6,645 nucleotides of DNA from Anaerolineales bacterium. GTDB taxonomy: Bacteria > Chloroflexota > Anaerolineae > 4572-78 > J111. The stretch lies in the NCBI GenBank assembly GCA_012032575.1, contig JAAUSP010000433.1, positions 1 to 6,645 on the forward strand, given 5' to 3'. Below, piece after piece: positions 1 through 6,400 of this stretch; within the stretch, counting starts at the first letter, position 1, and each line of letters starts with the position of its first letter. The notes below the pieces were generated by a model that saw only the letters and a list, made by a program, of their open reading frames with translations, had not been told where the DNA came from and made no database searches. The translations under genes and the position numbers were made by a program.

Positions 1-856
1 CAGTAACAAGGGCTTTTGAGGGCCTGCGCGAGGCCGTGCACAACATTCGCGCCAGCCGGTTTTGAGAAGTTCAATATTGACCTGATGTACGGCTTTGCCG
101 GGCAGTCGGTGGCGGATTGGCGCGACAGCCTGGAAAAGAGCATCGAGTTGGAGGCTGATTACATCACCCTGTACCGGATGCGCTATAAGGGGACCGGCTT
201 GCAGGATCAGGCCAATCAAGTTTCTAAAGAGGTTGTCTCCGATATGGCGTCGGCGGCCAATCAAATACTCCATCAGGCCGGCTATATCGCTCCGCCGGGC
301 AAAAATACCTACAGCCGTCTCCCCGGCGATGCCGGCACCAGCGATTACCTGACCAATCGGGTGGTCAAGGGGACGCCGTATCTGGGGCTGGGGTTGGGGA
401 GCGCAGTCGCTCAGCCACAACACCCTGGCTTACAACCGGGGGGCCGGGCCAAAAAGCATCGAACCTTATGAAAAAGAGGTGCGGGCCGGCCGCCTGCCGA
501 TTCAGGACCTCTACAACATGGCGCTGCCGGTGAGCATGGCCAAATTCATTTCCGTTTCTTTCTACTTCGGCGAGATCAATCGAACTTACTTTGCCCAGAA
601 ATTCGGCTTTACCCTGGAGTCATACTTTCCTGCCGAGGTCGAATTTGTGCTGGCCGAGGGTCTGATGGAATACCGGGGCGACTGTCTGAGTCTGACGCCG
701 CAGGGGGCCAAAGTTTACAGCGGCGTGATCGCGCTCTTTTATGCCCCGGCGGTCAAGCTGCACTTGCTGCAACGTCCGGTGGACCTGAGCGAGCGCATGC
801 CGGCGCAGTTGCAGCGGGAGTTGCGGCGGCGTTTTGAGATCAAGTTGGCAGCATAA
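1..856 (+). pseudogene. HemN-like radical SAM protein, C-terminal part, two frameshifts, 5' end outside window
   Basis: This is the 3' part of a coproporphyrinogen III oxidase-like (HemN/HutW superfamily) radical SAM protein. The product is read in three successive frames: from base 3 (VTRAFEGLREAVHNIRAS), from base 58 (GFEKFNIDLMYGFAGQS, the family's DLMyG.pGQt motif) and from base 401 (AQSLSHNTLAYN, then KSIEPYEKEVRAGR), stopping with TAA at 854-856. Removing one C at 56-57 and one A at 400 gives a continuous protein of about 283 residues with the LGLGLGAQS motif restored. The C-terminal half resembles the HemN C-terminal winged-helix region. The CxxxCxxC cluster motif lies upstream of the window. 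Whether it acts in heme synthesis is open, because many HemN-like proteins are methyltransferases, heme-degrading enzymes or chaperones. Sequencing error is more likely than true decay, since both sides of each break are well conserved. The second radical SAM gene follows after 78 bp. Confidence 0.82.
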
Positions 857-860
857 AGCA

Positions 861-916
861 GCAGGGGAGCGGGGGAGCAGAGGTGCAGGGGCGAATTATC
901 ACCCCTGCATCCCTGC
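861..916. repeat. Nested GC-rich inverted repeat between the radical SAM genes
   Basis: The spacer contains TGCAGGGG (884-891) and CCCCTGCA (902-909) around a 10-base AT-rich loop. A G-U pair and a G-C pair extend the stem to 10 bp. An outer pair of arms, GCAGGG (861-866) and CCCTGC (911-916), encloses it. There is no T-run on either side, so it does not look like an ordinary intrinsic terminator. It is more like a dispersed palindromic (REP-like) repeat that could form an mRNA hairpin between the two genes. Confidence 0.6.
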
Positions 917-934
917 CGTAGAAAAGAGAATCTG

Positions 935-1754
935 ATGAAACAGTACGATTTCGCCAACATCCTCTTCGCCGGGCCGTGTAATTTGCGCTGTCCTTACTGC
1001 ATCGGGCGGCAGATCAATCCGGCGTTGAACCGGAATAACTTAAACGAGTTTCCCCTGCGCAATCTGGATGGGTTTGTGGCATTAATTCGACAGCATGGGG
1101 TGACGGAGGTGGTTTTCACCGGCACCACCACCGACCCCCAACTCTATCGGCACGAGGCGCGGCTGCTGGCGTGGCTGAGGGAACGATTGTTGCCCTATTC
1201 ACCTTCCTGTATAGACAAGTACGACCCCTCCCCAACCCTCCCCCTTTTAGGGGAGGGAGAAAGCCCATTACTCGTTGCACACCAATGGGCAACTGGCGCT
1301 GCGGAAAATGGATGTTTTCAACCAGTATGACCGAGTTTGTATCTCGTTCCCATCATTCAAAAGAGACACGTACCAAAAGCTGATGGGATCGTCCCGCGTG
1401 CCGGATTTGGCGGAGATTGTGCGGCAGGCACGAGTGCCGGTCAAGGTGTCGTGCGTAATCAACGAACATAACCACGGCGAATTGGCCGCTTTTTTGGACC
1501 AATGCGGCGCTATCGGCATCAAGCGGGTGGTGCTGCGTTACCTGTACGGCGAGACTCGCTCGTGGACTCTGCCGGACCGGCTCATGCTCCGCTCGGTTTA
1601 CCGGAGCAACCCGGTTTATGATTATCACGGGATGGAAGTCACCCTGTGGCGTTTTGACCAGACTGCCAGCACCTCGCTCAATCTCTTTAGCAACGGCGTT
1701 ATCAGCCCGCATTATTTGTTAACCCAGGCTGAGCCGAGAGAAAATAGAGAATAG
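935..1754 (+). pseudogene. Radical SAM protein split by an inserted palindromic repeat
   Basis: The first part starts at ATG 935 with a weak purine-rich site (925-930) and carries GPCNLRCPYC, so the [4Fe-4S]/SAM ligands are C15, C19 and C22. FTGTTTDPQLYRHEA follows at about residues 61-75, where GTTTDP probably replaces the usual SAM-binding GGEPLL-type motif. This frame runs into a repeat after about residue 87 and stops at 1330. The protein resumes in another frame at about 1266 with YSLHTNGQLALRKMDVFNQYDRV and continues through VKVSCVINEHNHGELAAFLDQC to TAG at 1752-1754. Joining the parts gives roughly 250 residues, the size of a short radical SAM protein. I do not recognise the substrate. 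The last codons, coding for ENRE and stop, lie in an arm of the downstream inverted repeat. As written the gene is broken; the insertion length, not a multiple of three, explains the frame change, though an added sequencing indel is possible. Confidence 0.8.
1196..1265. repeat. Palindromic repeat inserted in the radical SAM gene
   Basis: The conserved protein context LRERLLP on the left and YSLHTNGQ on the right is interrupted by about 60-70 bases of unrelated sequence. Its core is a perfect 8 bp stem, CCCTCCCC (1236-1243) and GGGGAGGG (1250-1257), with the loop CTTTTA; a further CCCTCCCC lies just upstream at 1226-1233. C-rich palindromes of this kind are familiar as dispersed intergenic repeats in cyanobacterial and Chloroflexota genomes. 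The flanks GCCCTATT (1192-1199) and GCCCATT (1263-1269) are weakly alike and could be the remnant of a target duplication, but this is uncertain. The exact borders are inferred from the protein break. Confidence 0.68.
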
Positions 1755-1911
1755 GAAGTTAGGTAGCTCCAAGAAAATAATTACTCAAATATTCGTGTTG
1801 CGTCTTGCGTCTTGCGTAAGATCAAACAAACGGAACACGCAAGACGCAACACGTTTTGGTTAATTTAAATCTTGGGGTTGCCTTAGAGAGGCACTACCTC
1901 TATTCTCTATT
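1743..1911. repeat. 169 bp nested inverted repeat with four sets of matching arms
   Basis: Four pairs of complementary arms occur in nested order: AATAGAGAATAG (1743-1754) with CTATTCTCTATT (1900-1911); AGGTAG (1761-1766) with CTACCT (1894-1899); CCAAGA (1769-1774) with TCTTGG (1870-1875); and the perfect 17 bp CGTGTTGCGTCTTGCGT (1794-1810) with its complement (1837-1853) around a 26-base loop. The left outer arm overlaps the end and stop codon of the radical SAM gene. The layout suggests a MITE-like non-coding element, or one repeat inserted in another. In RNA it would form a long hairpin and could end or stabilise the upstream transcript. A related element lies at 2984-3074. Confidence 0.78.
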
Positions 1912-1938
1912 CCCCATCTTCTATCCTCTCCTTTCTTG

Positions 1939-1947
1939 TGCTATAAT
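1939..1947 (+). promoter_or_regulatory. Likely extended -10 promoter for the solute-binding-like gene
   Basis: TGCTATAAT at 1939-1947 matches the sigma-70 extended -10 consensus (TGnTATAAT) exactly. The -35 region 17 bases upstream (1919-1924, TTCTAT) is poor, which an extended -10 can tolerate. It lies 37 bases before the ATG at 1985 and just beyond the nested inverted repeat, so the downstream genes are probably transcribed separately from the radical SAM genes. Transcription would start near 1953-1955. Confidence 0.6.
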
Positions 1948-1984
1948 TAACATTGTCTGACCTCACTCGGTAAAGGACTCATAG

Positions 1985-2974
1985 ATGCAACAAAACAAAG
2001 CCCTCTTTTTTGGCATCATTGGCCTGGCTGTGCTGATTGTTGCTGCGCTGATTGCCGCCCGCTTTTTTCTGGCCGACCAGATTGAACTACCCACTCTGGC
2101 CGAGAAAGTTTCTATCCGGGTGGTGGCAGCGCCTTCGATTGAACCGTGGGCCAGGCAGGCCGCGAGTGCATTCAACCAAAAGAACCCCAACACCCAGGTA
2201 GAAATTGTCAGGGCCAATGGTTTGATTCCCGACGCCCAATTCCGCGCCGATCCGCAAAATCCTCCGGCGGCCTGGCTGGCGGAGGCCACTTTTATGGTCG
2301 AGTTGGCTGGCCACCGGGGCCTGGCCTTTCAGGATGCTCAATCGGTGGCCAGCAGCGGGCTGACCTGGGGCGCGTTCAAGACCAAGCAGGATGAGTTCAA
2401 TCAAAACTACGGTGGTCTGAGTTGGGAAGGGCTGCATGCCAAAGCCGTCAGCCCGGAGGATGGATTAAATTTCGTCGTCGCCTCGCCCGCAAACTCCGCC
2501 GAGGGGTTGGCCGCGCTTATTTCGGCGGCGGCGGCAACCCTCAAAAAAGATAGCTTATCCGGCAGCGATGTCAGCCAGGCCGACGCCTGGTTGACGGAAT
2601 TGTTCGAGATCAACGCCAAAACCCCGGCTACCCCGGCTGACAATTTTGCGACCATGCGGGTGTCGGCGGGCGACGCCGGTCTGTTGAGCCTGGCCTCATG
2701 GCGGCGGGCACGGCTGACCGAAAATCCCGATTTTACCACCTCGCCCGCTCAACCGCCGGTCAACCTGGATTATCCGCTGGCTATCTTTAGTCAGGCCAGC
2801 CCGGCGGCCCAGCAAGCGGCTACGGCCTTTCGCACGTTTCTGCTCGATGCCGGTCAGCAAAACAGCCTGAACACCGTTTTCCTCGACCCGGCCAGCACTG
2901 CTTCATCCGGCGTTCAAGCCGACGGCGATGCCGTCCAACGGCTGCTCGATTTGGCGGGGCGGGTATTGCAATAA
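1985..2974 (+). CDS. Membrane-anchored extracellular solute-binding-like protein (329 aa)
   Basis: ATG 1985 is preceded by AGGA at 1974-1977 with a 7-base gap. Residues about 7-25 form one hydrophobic segment after a short charged start, followed by F27-F28 and an acidic stretch, so it is an uncleaved anchor or signal peptide with the rest outside the cell. The body has the pattern of a periplasmic binding protein: a strand (IRVVAAPSIEPW), a helix (ARQAASAFNQKNPN), a strand (VEIVRANG), then PPAAWLAEATF, as in SBP types that take a whole domain around a ligand cleft. No lipobox cysteine and no VWA domain are seen. It is the partner of the following lipoprotein, whose N-terminal half has the same kind of fold. 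No permease or ATPase gene is adjacent, so transport is not shown; it may sense or bind a ligand at the surface. The family assignment rests on pattern only, and the ligand is unknown. Confidence 0.72.
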   Translation: MQQNKALFFGIIGLAVLIVAALIAARFFLADQIELPTLAEKVSIRVVAAPSIEPWARQAASAFNQKNPNTQVEIVRANGLIPDAQFRADPQNPPAAWLAEATFMVELAGHRGLAFQDAQSVASSGLTWGAFKTKQDEFNQNYGGLSWEGLHAKAVSPEDGLNFVVASPANSAEGLAALISAAAATLKKDSLSGSDVSQADAWLTELFEINAKTPATPADNFATMRVSAGDAGLLSLASWRRARLTENPDFTTSPAQPPVNLDYPLAIFSQASPAAQQAATAFRTFLLDAGQQNSLNTVFLDPASTASSGVQADGDAVQRLLDLAGRVLQ

Positions 2975-2983
2975 AGGTAATTT

Positions 2984-3074
2984 CCAGGAAAATATTATTT
3001 AATCCGTGTTGCGTCTTGCGTAATGTAAACGGAACACGCAACACGCAACACGCAAGACATATTTAACGTTCCTG
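2984..3074. repeat. Second copy of the heptamer-containing inverted repeat
   Basis: This spacer element is related to the one at 1743-1911. It shares the left arm CGTGTTGCGTCTTGCGT (3005-3021), the internal AAACGGAACACGCAA and an AT-rich left flank starting CCAGGAAAATA (CCAAGAAAATA in the first copy). The right arm here contains ACGCAAC twice in tandem then ACGCAAG (3036-3056), so CGTGTTGCGT pairs with ACGCAACACG at 3036-3045 or 3043-3052, and GTCTTGCGT pairs with 3050-3058. CAGGAA (2985-2990) and TTCCTG (3069-3074) are outer arms. The Shine-Dalgarno site of the next gene starts only two bases beyond, so folding could affect its translation. Confidence 0.75.
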
Positions 3075-3086
3075 TGGAGGAAAAGA

Positions 3087-4940
3087 ATGTCGAAAAAGTT
3101 ATGGTCACTTCTGCTGCTGCTTGTGCCTTTTCTCGCGGCGCTGGCCTGTTCGTTTGGGGGTGACAGCAGCGGCACGGAAGGCTTTACGGATAACGGAACC
3201 CCGCAGTCTCAGTGCGCGGCCAACGCGGTCGAAATTTCGATTGTTTACGCGCCGGAGTCGCAGCTTTACCTGGCGGGTGAGGGTTACGACGCCATCAATC
3301 AATTTAATCAAGCCTATGCAGAAGGCCGCAACCCCGTCACCGGGCAGGCTTTGGCCAGCGGCGAGCGGGCGATTTGTGTCAAGGGTGAGTCCGGCTCATC
3401 GGGGACCATTGCACAGGGCATCATCAATGCGGTGATTGCCCCCAACAACGCCAATGTATCCAAGCCCACTATTTTCGCTCCGTCAGTGAGCCACTGGCTG
3501 GCCCTGGTTAATTATCAGACCGGCCGCCAGATTTTTGATCTGGCCGACAGCCCGCCGACGGCGCTGGCTCCGGTGGTCATGGCCATTTGGGAAAGCCGGC
3601 TGAAAGCGATCCAGGCCAAAAACGGCAGCGAGCCGGTCGGTTGGGAAGAACTGCTGGCAGTGCTCAACTCGCCCAACGGCTGGGCCGACTACAATATCCC
3701 CGGCAACCGGACCACCGTTTATTACGGCCATACCGACCCGCTGGTAAGTTCGACCGCCCTCTCGACGCTGATTGCCGAATTTTACGCCAGCGCCCGCTCC
3801 AACAGCAGCCAGCCCGACTTCCGCAAGCTGTCGCTGGAACAGGTCAATGATCCCAAGGTGCAGCAGGGCGTGCGCAACATTGAAGAGTTGATTCGCCACT
3901 ACTCGTCGCGCACCACCGAGTTCAAAGAGTACATTGCGCAGGGGCCGGAATACCTGGATTTTGTGGCGCTGGAAGAAAACGATTTGATTTACATCAACCA
4001 GGGCAAAACCGAGTACAAGCCGCCGGAGAAGCTGGTGGCGCTGTATCCCAAAGAAGGCACCTTCTGGCACGAGCACCCGTATGCTATCCCCCAGGCCGAC
4101 TGGGTTACGGATGAGCAGCGCCAGGCCGCCAAAACCTTCACCGAATACATTCGCAGCGAAGCGGTACAGAAAAAAGTGTTGGAAAGCGGCTTCCGGCCGG
4201 TCAACCCGGCGGTGGCGGTGGGTTATCCTATTGCCACCGAATTGGGAGTTGATCCCAACCAGCCGACCACCATTCTGGAAGTGCCGGACCCCGATGTGAT
4301 TGCGGCGGTGCAGGCCAGTTGGCAGTTTGTCAAGAAACAGGCCGACGTACTGCTGGTGATTGACACCTCCGGCTCGATGGCCGGCGACAAAATTGACCAG
4401 GCCAAAACAGCGGCCAACGCCTTTTTAGACAAAATGCCGGCCCAAAACCGGGTGGGACTGGTCACGTTTGACAGCCAGCCGCGCGTGCTGGATTTTAATA
4501 CCAATGCTTTGATCTATCTGGACCCCAACAGCCAGGGTTCCCTCCAGCCGCTCACCTCTTTTGAAGGCGGGCAGAACCAGGTGCGGGCGCAGATCAATGC
4601 CCTGGAAGCCAATGGTGATACCTCGCTGTATGATGCGGTGCAGCAATCTATGGAACTACTCAAGCAGGCGCGGGACGATAAAGATGACCGCATTCAGGCC
4701 ATTGTGGTCCTGAGCGACGGCCAGGATACCAGCAGCCTGACTTCCTTGCAAAGTGTGGTTGAATTAATCAGCGCCAACAAGGAAGATCGCAATCCGATCA
4801 TCGTTATTCCGGTGGCCTACGGCGGCGACGCCGACATCAACGCGCTCAACGGCATTGCCCGTTCCAGCGCCACCCGCGTCCAATCCGGCGACCCGGAGAA
4901 TATTCAGAAGGTATTGGAGATTATCGGCAGTTATTTCTAA
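3087..4940 (+). CDS. Lipoprotein with solute-binding domain and VWA domain (617 aa)
   Basis: ATG 3087 has a strong GGAGG (3076-3080) with a 6-base gap. Residues 1-21 are a lipoprotein signal: KK, a run of leucines, then ALAC with C21 as the lipidated residue, followed by a Ser/Gly-rich linker. Residues about 45-400 resemble an extracellular solute-binding domain (SBP_bac_11-like): VEISIVYAPESQLYL, GESGSSGTIAQGI, FAPSVSHWLALVN, and the late TEYIRSEAVQKKVLESGFRP typical of binding proteins that end in a helix for the mature ligand cleft. Residues about 420-617 are a von Willebrand A domain with an intact metal site: DTSGS (D426, S428, S430), T512 in GDTSLYDA, and D544 in LSDGQDT. The VWA domain normally holds a divalent metal and mediates protein contacts. 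It is outside the cell, tethered to the membrane. Together with the 1985-2974 product it may form a surface binding complex. Ligand, partner and function are unknown; no transporter genes are visible. The gene is intact. Confidence 0.88.
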   Translation: MSKKLWSLLLLLVPFLAALACSFGGDSSGTEGFTDNGTPQSQCAANAVEISIVYAPESQLYLAGEGYDAINQFNQAYAEGRNPVTGQALASGERAICVKGESGSSGTIAQGIINAVIAPNNANVSKPTIFAPSVSHWLALVNYQTGRQIFDLADSPPTALAPVVMAIWESRLKAIQAKNGSEPVGWEELLAVLNSPNGWADYNIPGNRTTVYYGHTDPLVSSTALSTLIAEFYASARSNSSQPDFRKLSLEQVNDPKVQQGVRNIEELIRHYSSRTTEFKEYIAQGPEYLDFVALEENDLIYINQGKTEYKPPEKLVALYPKEGTFWHEHPYAIPQADWVTDEQRQAAKTFTEYIRSEAVQKKVLESGFRPVNPAVAVGYPIATELGVDPNQPTTILEVPDPDVIAAVQASWQFVKKQADVLLVIDTSGSMAGDKIDQAKTAANAFLDKMPAQNRVGLVTFDSQPRVLDFNTNALIYLDPNSQGSLQPLTSFEGGQNQVRAQINALEANGDTSLYDAVQQSMELLKQARDDKDDRIQAIVVLSDGQDTSSLTSLQSVVELISANKEDRNPIIVIPVAYGGDADINALNGIARSSATRVQSGDPENIQKVLEIIGSYF

Positions 4941-4986
4941 GCCGACTGCTTTAGGCTCGTCGAGGGTCTGTGACCTCTTAAAAAGT

Positions 4987-5080
4987 CATGTCATTCCGAC
5001 CGAAGGGAGGAATCTTCTTCACCGCTGGGTAAACTTTTAGGCAAGGACCAAGATTTCTCGCTGGCGCTCGAAATGACATG
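4987..5080. repeat. 94 bp imperfect inverted repeat (TCATTCCGA/TCGAAATGA family)
   Basis: The left arm (4987-5016) begins CATGTCATTCCGA and ends GGAATCTT. The right arm (5050-5080) begins AAGATTTCTCGCTGG and ends CGAAATGACATG, the complement of the left arm with several mismatches and one extra base. Elements with GTCATTCCGAGCGAAG-like arms are dispersed in many bacterial genomes. It lies between the tail-to-tail VWA gene and leuD, so it may act as a bidirectional transcript-end hairpin, but there is no clear T-run. I see no gene in the 186 bp spacer. Confidence 0.8.
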
Positions 5081-5107
5081 CTTGAACTGGGCGCGTTAAA
5101 TGGTGTC

Positions 5108-5121
5108 AATTTTATAAAATT
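5108..5121. repeat. 14 bp perfect AT palindrome downstream of leuD
   Basis: AATTTTATAAAATT is an exact palindrome of 14 bases, 5 bases beyond the leuD stop on the minus strand. It might be a weak hairpin or a binding site. Without a GC stem it is not a standard terminator, and chance in AT-rich spacer DNA is possible. Confidence 0.35.
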
Positions 5122-5126
5122 CTGTG

Positions 5127-5629
5127 CTACGCAACCAGGCGCTTCTTGAGGTGGGGAATCAACCCGCCATCGGCAATAATGGCCTGCACCGAGGGGGCAA
5201 AGGGGGGAAAGCAAACGAACCGGCTTCACTTTTGATCAATCCGGCCGCCATGTCAAGTTCAACCCAATCGCCGGGGTTGAGAGCTTCGACGGCGGCCGGG
5301 CAGGTCAAGGCCAGCAAGCCGTTGTTAATCGCATTGCGATACCAGATGCGGGCAAAGGAAACCGCAATCACCGCGCTCACGCCGGCCTGTTTGAGACAGG
5401 TGACAGCCTGCTCGCGGCTAGAACCATTGCCCCAGTTTTTCCCGGCCACAATCACATCGCCCGGCCGCACATTAGCCGCAAAAGAAGGATCAAGGTCCTC
5501 CAGGGCATATTGAGCCATTTCCGCCGGATCGGTGACGGTGTAGGTATATTTGCCGGGGAAAATGACATCGGTGTTGACCCCATCACCATATTTCCAGACA
5601 CGTCCTGATAAAGAAACAATCATAGACAT
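5127..5629 (-). CDS. leuD: 3-isopropylmalate dehydratase small subunit, frameshift near the 3' end
   Basis: LeuD joins LeuC to isomerise 2-isopropylmalate to 3-isopropylmalate in leucine synthesis. The start is ATG 5629, chosen for GGTGAG (5637-5642) 7 bases upstream; an upstream extension of the frame would lie in the Uma2 gene. Residues 19-25 read NTDVIFP, and [12 protein letters not shown] (63-74) matches the swivelling-domain motif (usually G.NFG.GSSRE, here W66). The loop after GK is YTYTV, where typical LeuD has YLRxT-like residues, so substrate preference could differ; a 2,3-dimethylmalate dehydratase-like or homoaconitase-like role is an alternative. As sequenced the frame ends early at base 5159. 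Adding one C to the run at 5193-5197 restores [18 protein letters not shown] and a stop at 5127-5129, giving about 167 residues, the normal short LeuD length. It follows the Uma2 gene by one base, in the leuC-uma2-leuD operon. Confidence 0.87.
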
Positions 5630-5630
5630 T

Positions 5631-6377
5631 CTATAACTCACCTGTCTGGCGGCGCAGCCGGTCCAATTCGGCCTGTAGGCGCTGCAACTCGGCCTCGGCT
5701 GTGTCGGCGCGTTTGGACTCAGTTTGGGCGCGTTCTGCTTCGGCCTGGGCACGTTCTGCTTCAGCTTGGGCTTGTTCTACGGCTTCATCCAAAGTAGGCA
5801 CAAATTCCTGGCTAACCGGGTCTACTATGCGTAATAGTTCCCCTCTGGGTTGCAGAATTGCCCCTAATTCCTGGCTGAATAATGTTCCGGCGGCAGATAA
5901 GGTCATGGGTTGATAGTAATTGTTCATTAAACGAAAGCCTTGCAGCCGGGGCGAGAGGTATTCATCCAGAGGGTCAAACAAAAAGTATTCGGGCACGCCC
6001 AATCGCTCATACAAAGCCCGTTTTCCGCCCAAATCTTCCAGCCAGGTACTGGCCGAAGTAATCTCAAAAACCGCACAGGGGGCTATTCGCTCCTGCCATA
6101 ATTTATAGACCCTCCGGGACTGCTTGGAGACACCTTTGACCACAAACACATCAGGGACTTTGAAAGCAGCCGGATTGCCCTCTTCGTAGTAAAACAGCAT
6201 ATCGGCCGCTACATAAGTCGTCTCGGCCTGTTGAAAAAAGTGGCGCAGCGATTGAAACAAATGCAGAATGGCATTGATGTGAAATTCAGTTTCGCCCATA
6301 GGTTGCCCATCCGACTCAGGATAATGAATATCCGGTTTGACCGGGATTGACGGCGCAAAGGTAATAATTTTTTCCAT
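5631..6377 (-). CDS. Uma2-family PD-(D/E)XK-like protein with coiled-coil tail (248 aa)
   Basis: The Uma2 (DUF820) family has a restriction-endonuclease-like fold and no established role for most members. Motif residues visible are P75-D76 in VPDVFVV, E105 in FEITSAST, D115, K119 in [13 protein letters not shown], and EYF at 130-132, the usual spacing of E..S.ST...D...K...Y...GVPEYF. The N-terminal part (residues 1-195) therefore looks intact and potentially active as a nuclease. Residues 196-248 are a charged coiled coil with the seven-residue unit AQAEAER repeated, as often seen in Uma2 proteins of Cyanobacteria and Chloroflexota. AGGAGGTT (6381-6388) with a 5-base gap from the GGAGG core gives a near-ideal translation start. 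It lies between leuC (23-base gap) and leuD (1-base gap), which is unusual. Base composition looks more AT-rich than neighbours by eye, which suits insertion into a leuCD operon. Confidence 0.85.
   Translation of the reverse strand: MEKIITFAPSIPVKPDIHYPESDGQPMGETEFHINAILHLFQSLRHFFQQAETTYVAADMLFYYEEGNPAAFKVPDVFVVKGVSKQSRRVYKLWQERIAPCAVFEITSASTWLEDLGGKRALYERLGVPEYFLFDPLDEYLSPRLQGFRLMNNYYQPMTLSAAGTLFSQELGAILQPRGELLRIVDPVSQEFVPTLDEAVEQAQAEAERAQAEAERAQTESKRADTAEAELQRLQAELDRLRRQTGEL
5637..5642 (-). promoter_or_regulatory. Ribosome binding site that fixes the leuD start
   Basis: GGTGAG on the minus strand lies inside the last codons of the Uma2 gene, 7 bases from ATG 5629. A second in-frame ATG at 5623 is 13 bases away and less well spaced. 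The placement implies translational coupling, with ribosomes ending Uma2 at 5631 and restarting at once on leuD. Confidence 0.55.
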
Positions 6378-6400
6378 CTTAACCTCCTGGCCCGGCCATG

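Noticed and set aside
861..916. Intrinsic terminator after the HemN-like gene
   Set aside because: The stem is strong but no T-run follows it, and nested outer arms suggest a dispersed palindromic repeat.
739..960. Minus-strand frame of 73 codons over the HemN-like gene end
   Set aside because: It is antisense to the conserved C-terminal region and crosses the GC-rich hairpin repeat; no recognisable product.
1..1754. RiPP maturation cluster based on two adjacent radical SAM genes
   Set aside because: No short precursor peptide, SPASM-type cysteines or peptide-recognition domain is visible, so the pairing alone does not support it.
3005..3058. CRISPR-like array from the repeated heptamers
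   Set aside because: Units are only 7 bases, contiguous without spacers, and complementary to the left arm; this is a hairpin repeat.
3483..4076. Minus-strand frame of 197 codons inside the VWA lipoprotein gene
   Set aside because: It is antisense to an intact, motif-rich gene and has a low-complexity, Val/Arg/Gln-rich product typical of a shadow frame.
4978..5229. Minus-strand frame of 83 codons across the spacer
   Set aside because: It reads through the 94 bp inverted repeat and the leuD tail, with no family-like motif and no ribosome site; the repeat explains the open frame.
5630..5752. Longer leuD start at 5752
   Set aside because: The extra 41 residues would lie inside the Uma2 coding sequence and are Pro/Arg-rich, while ATG 5629 has a well-spaced ribosome site and gives the usual LeuD N-terminus.
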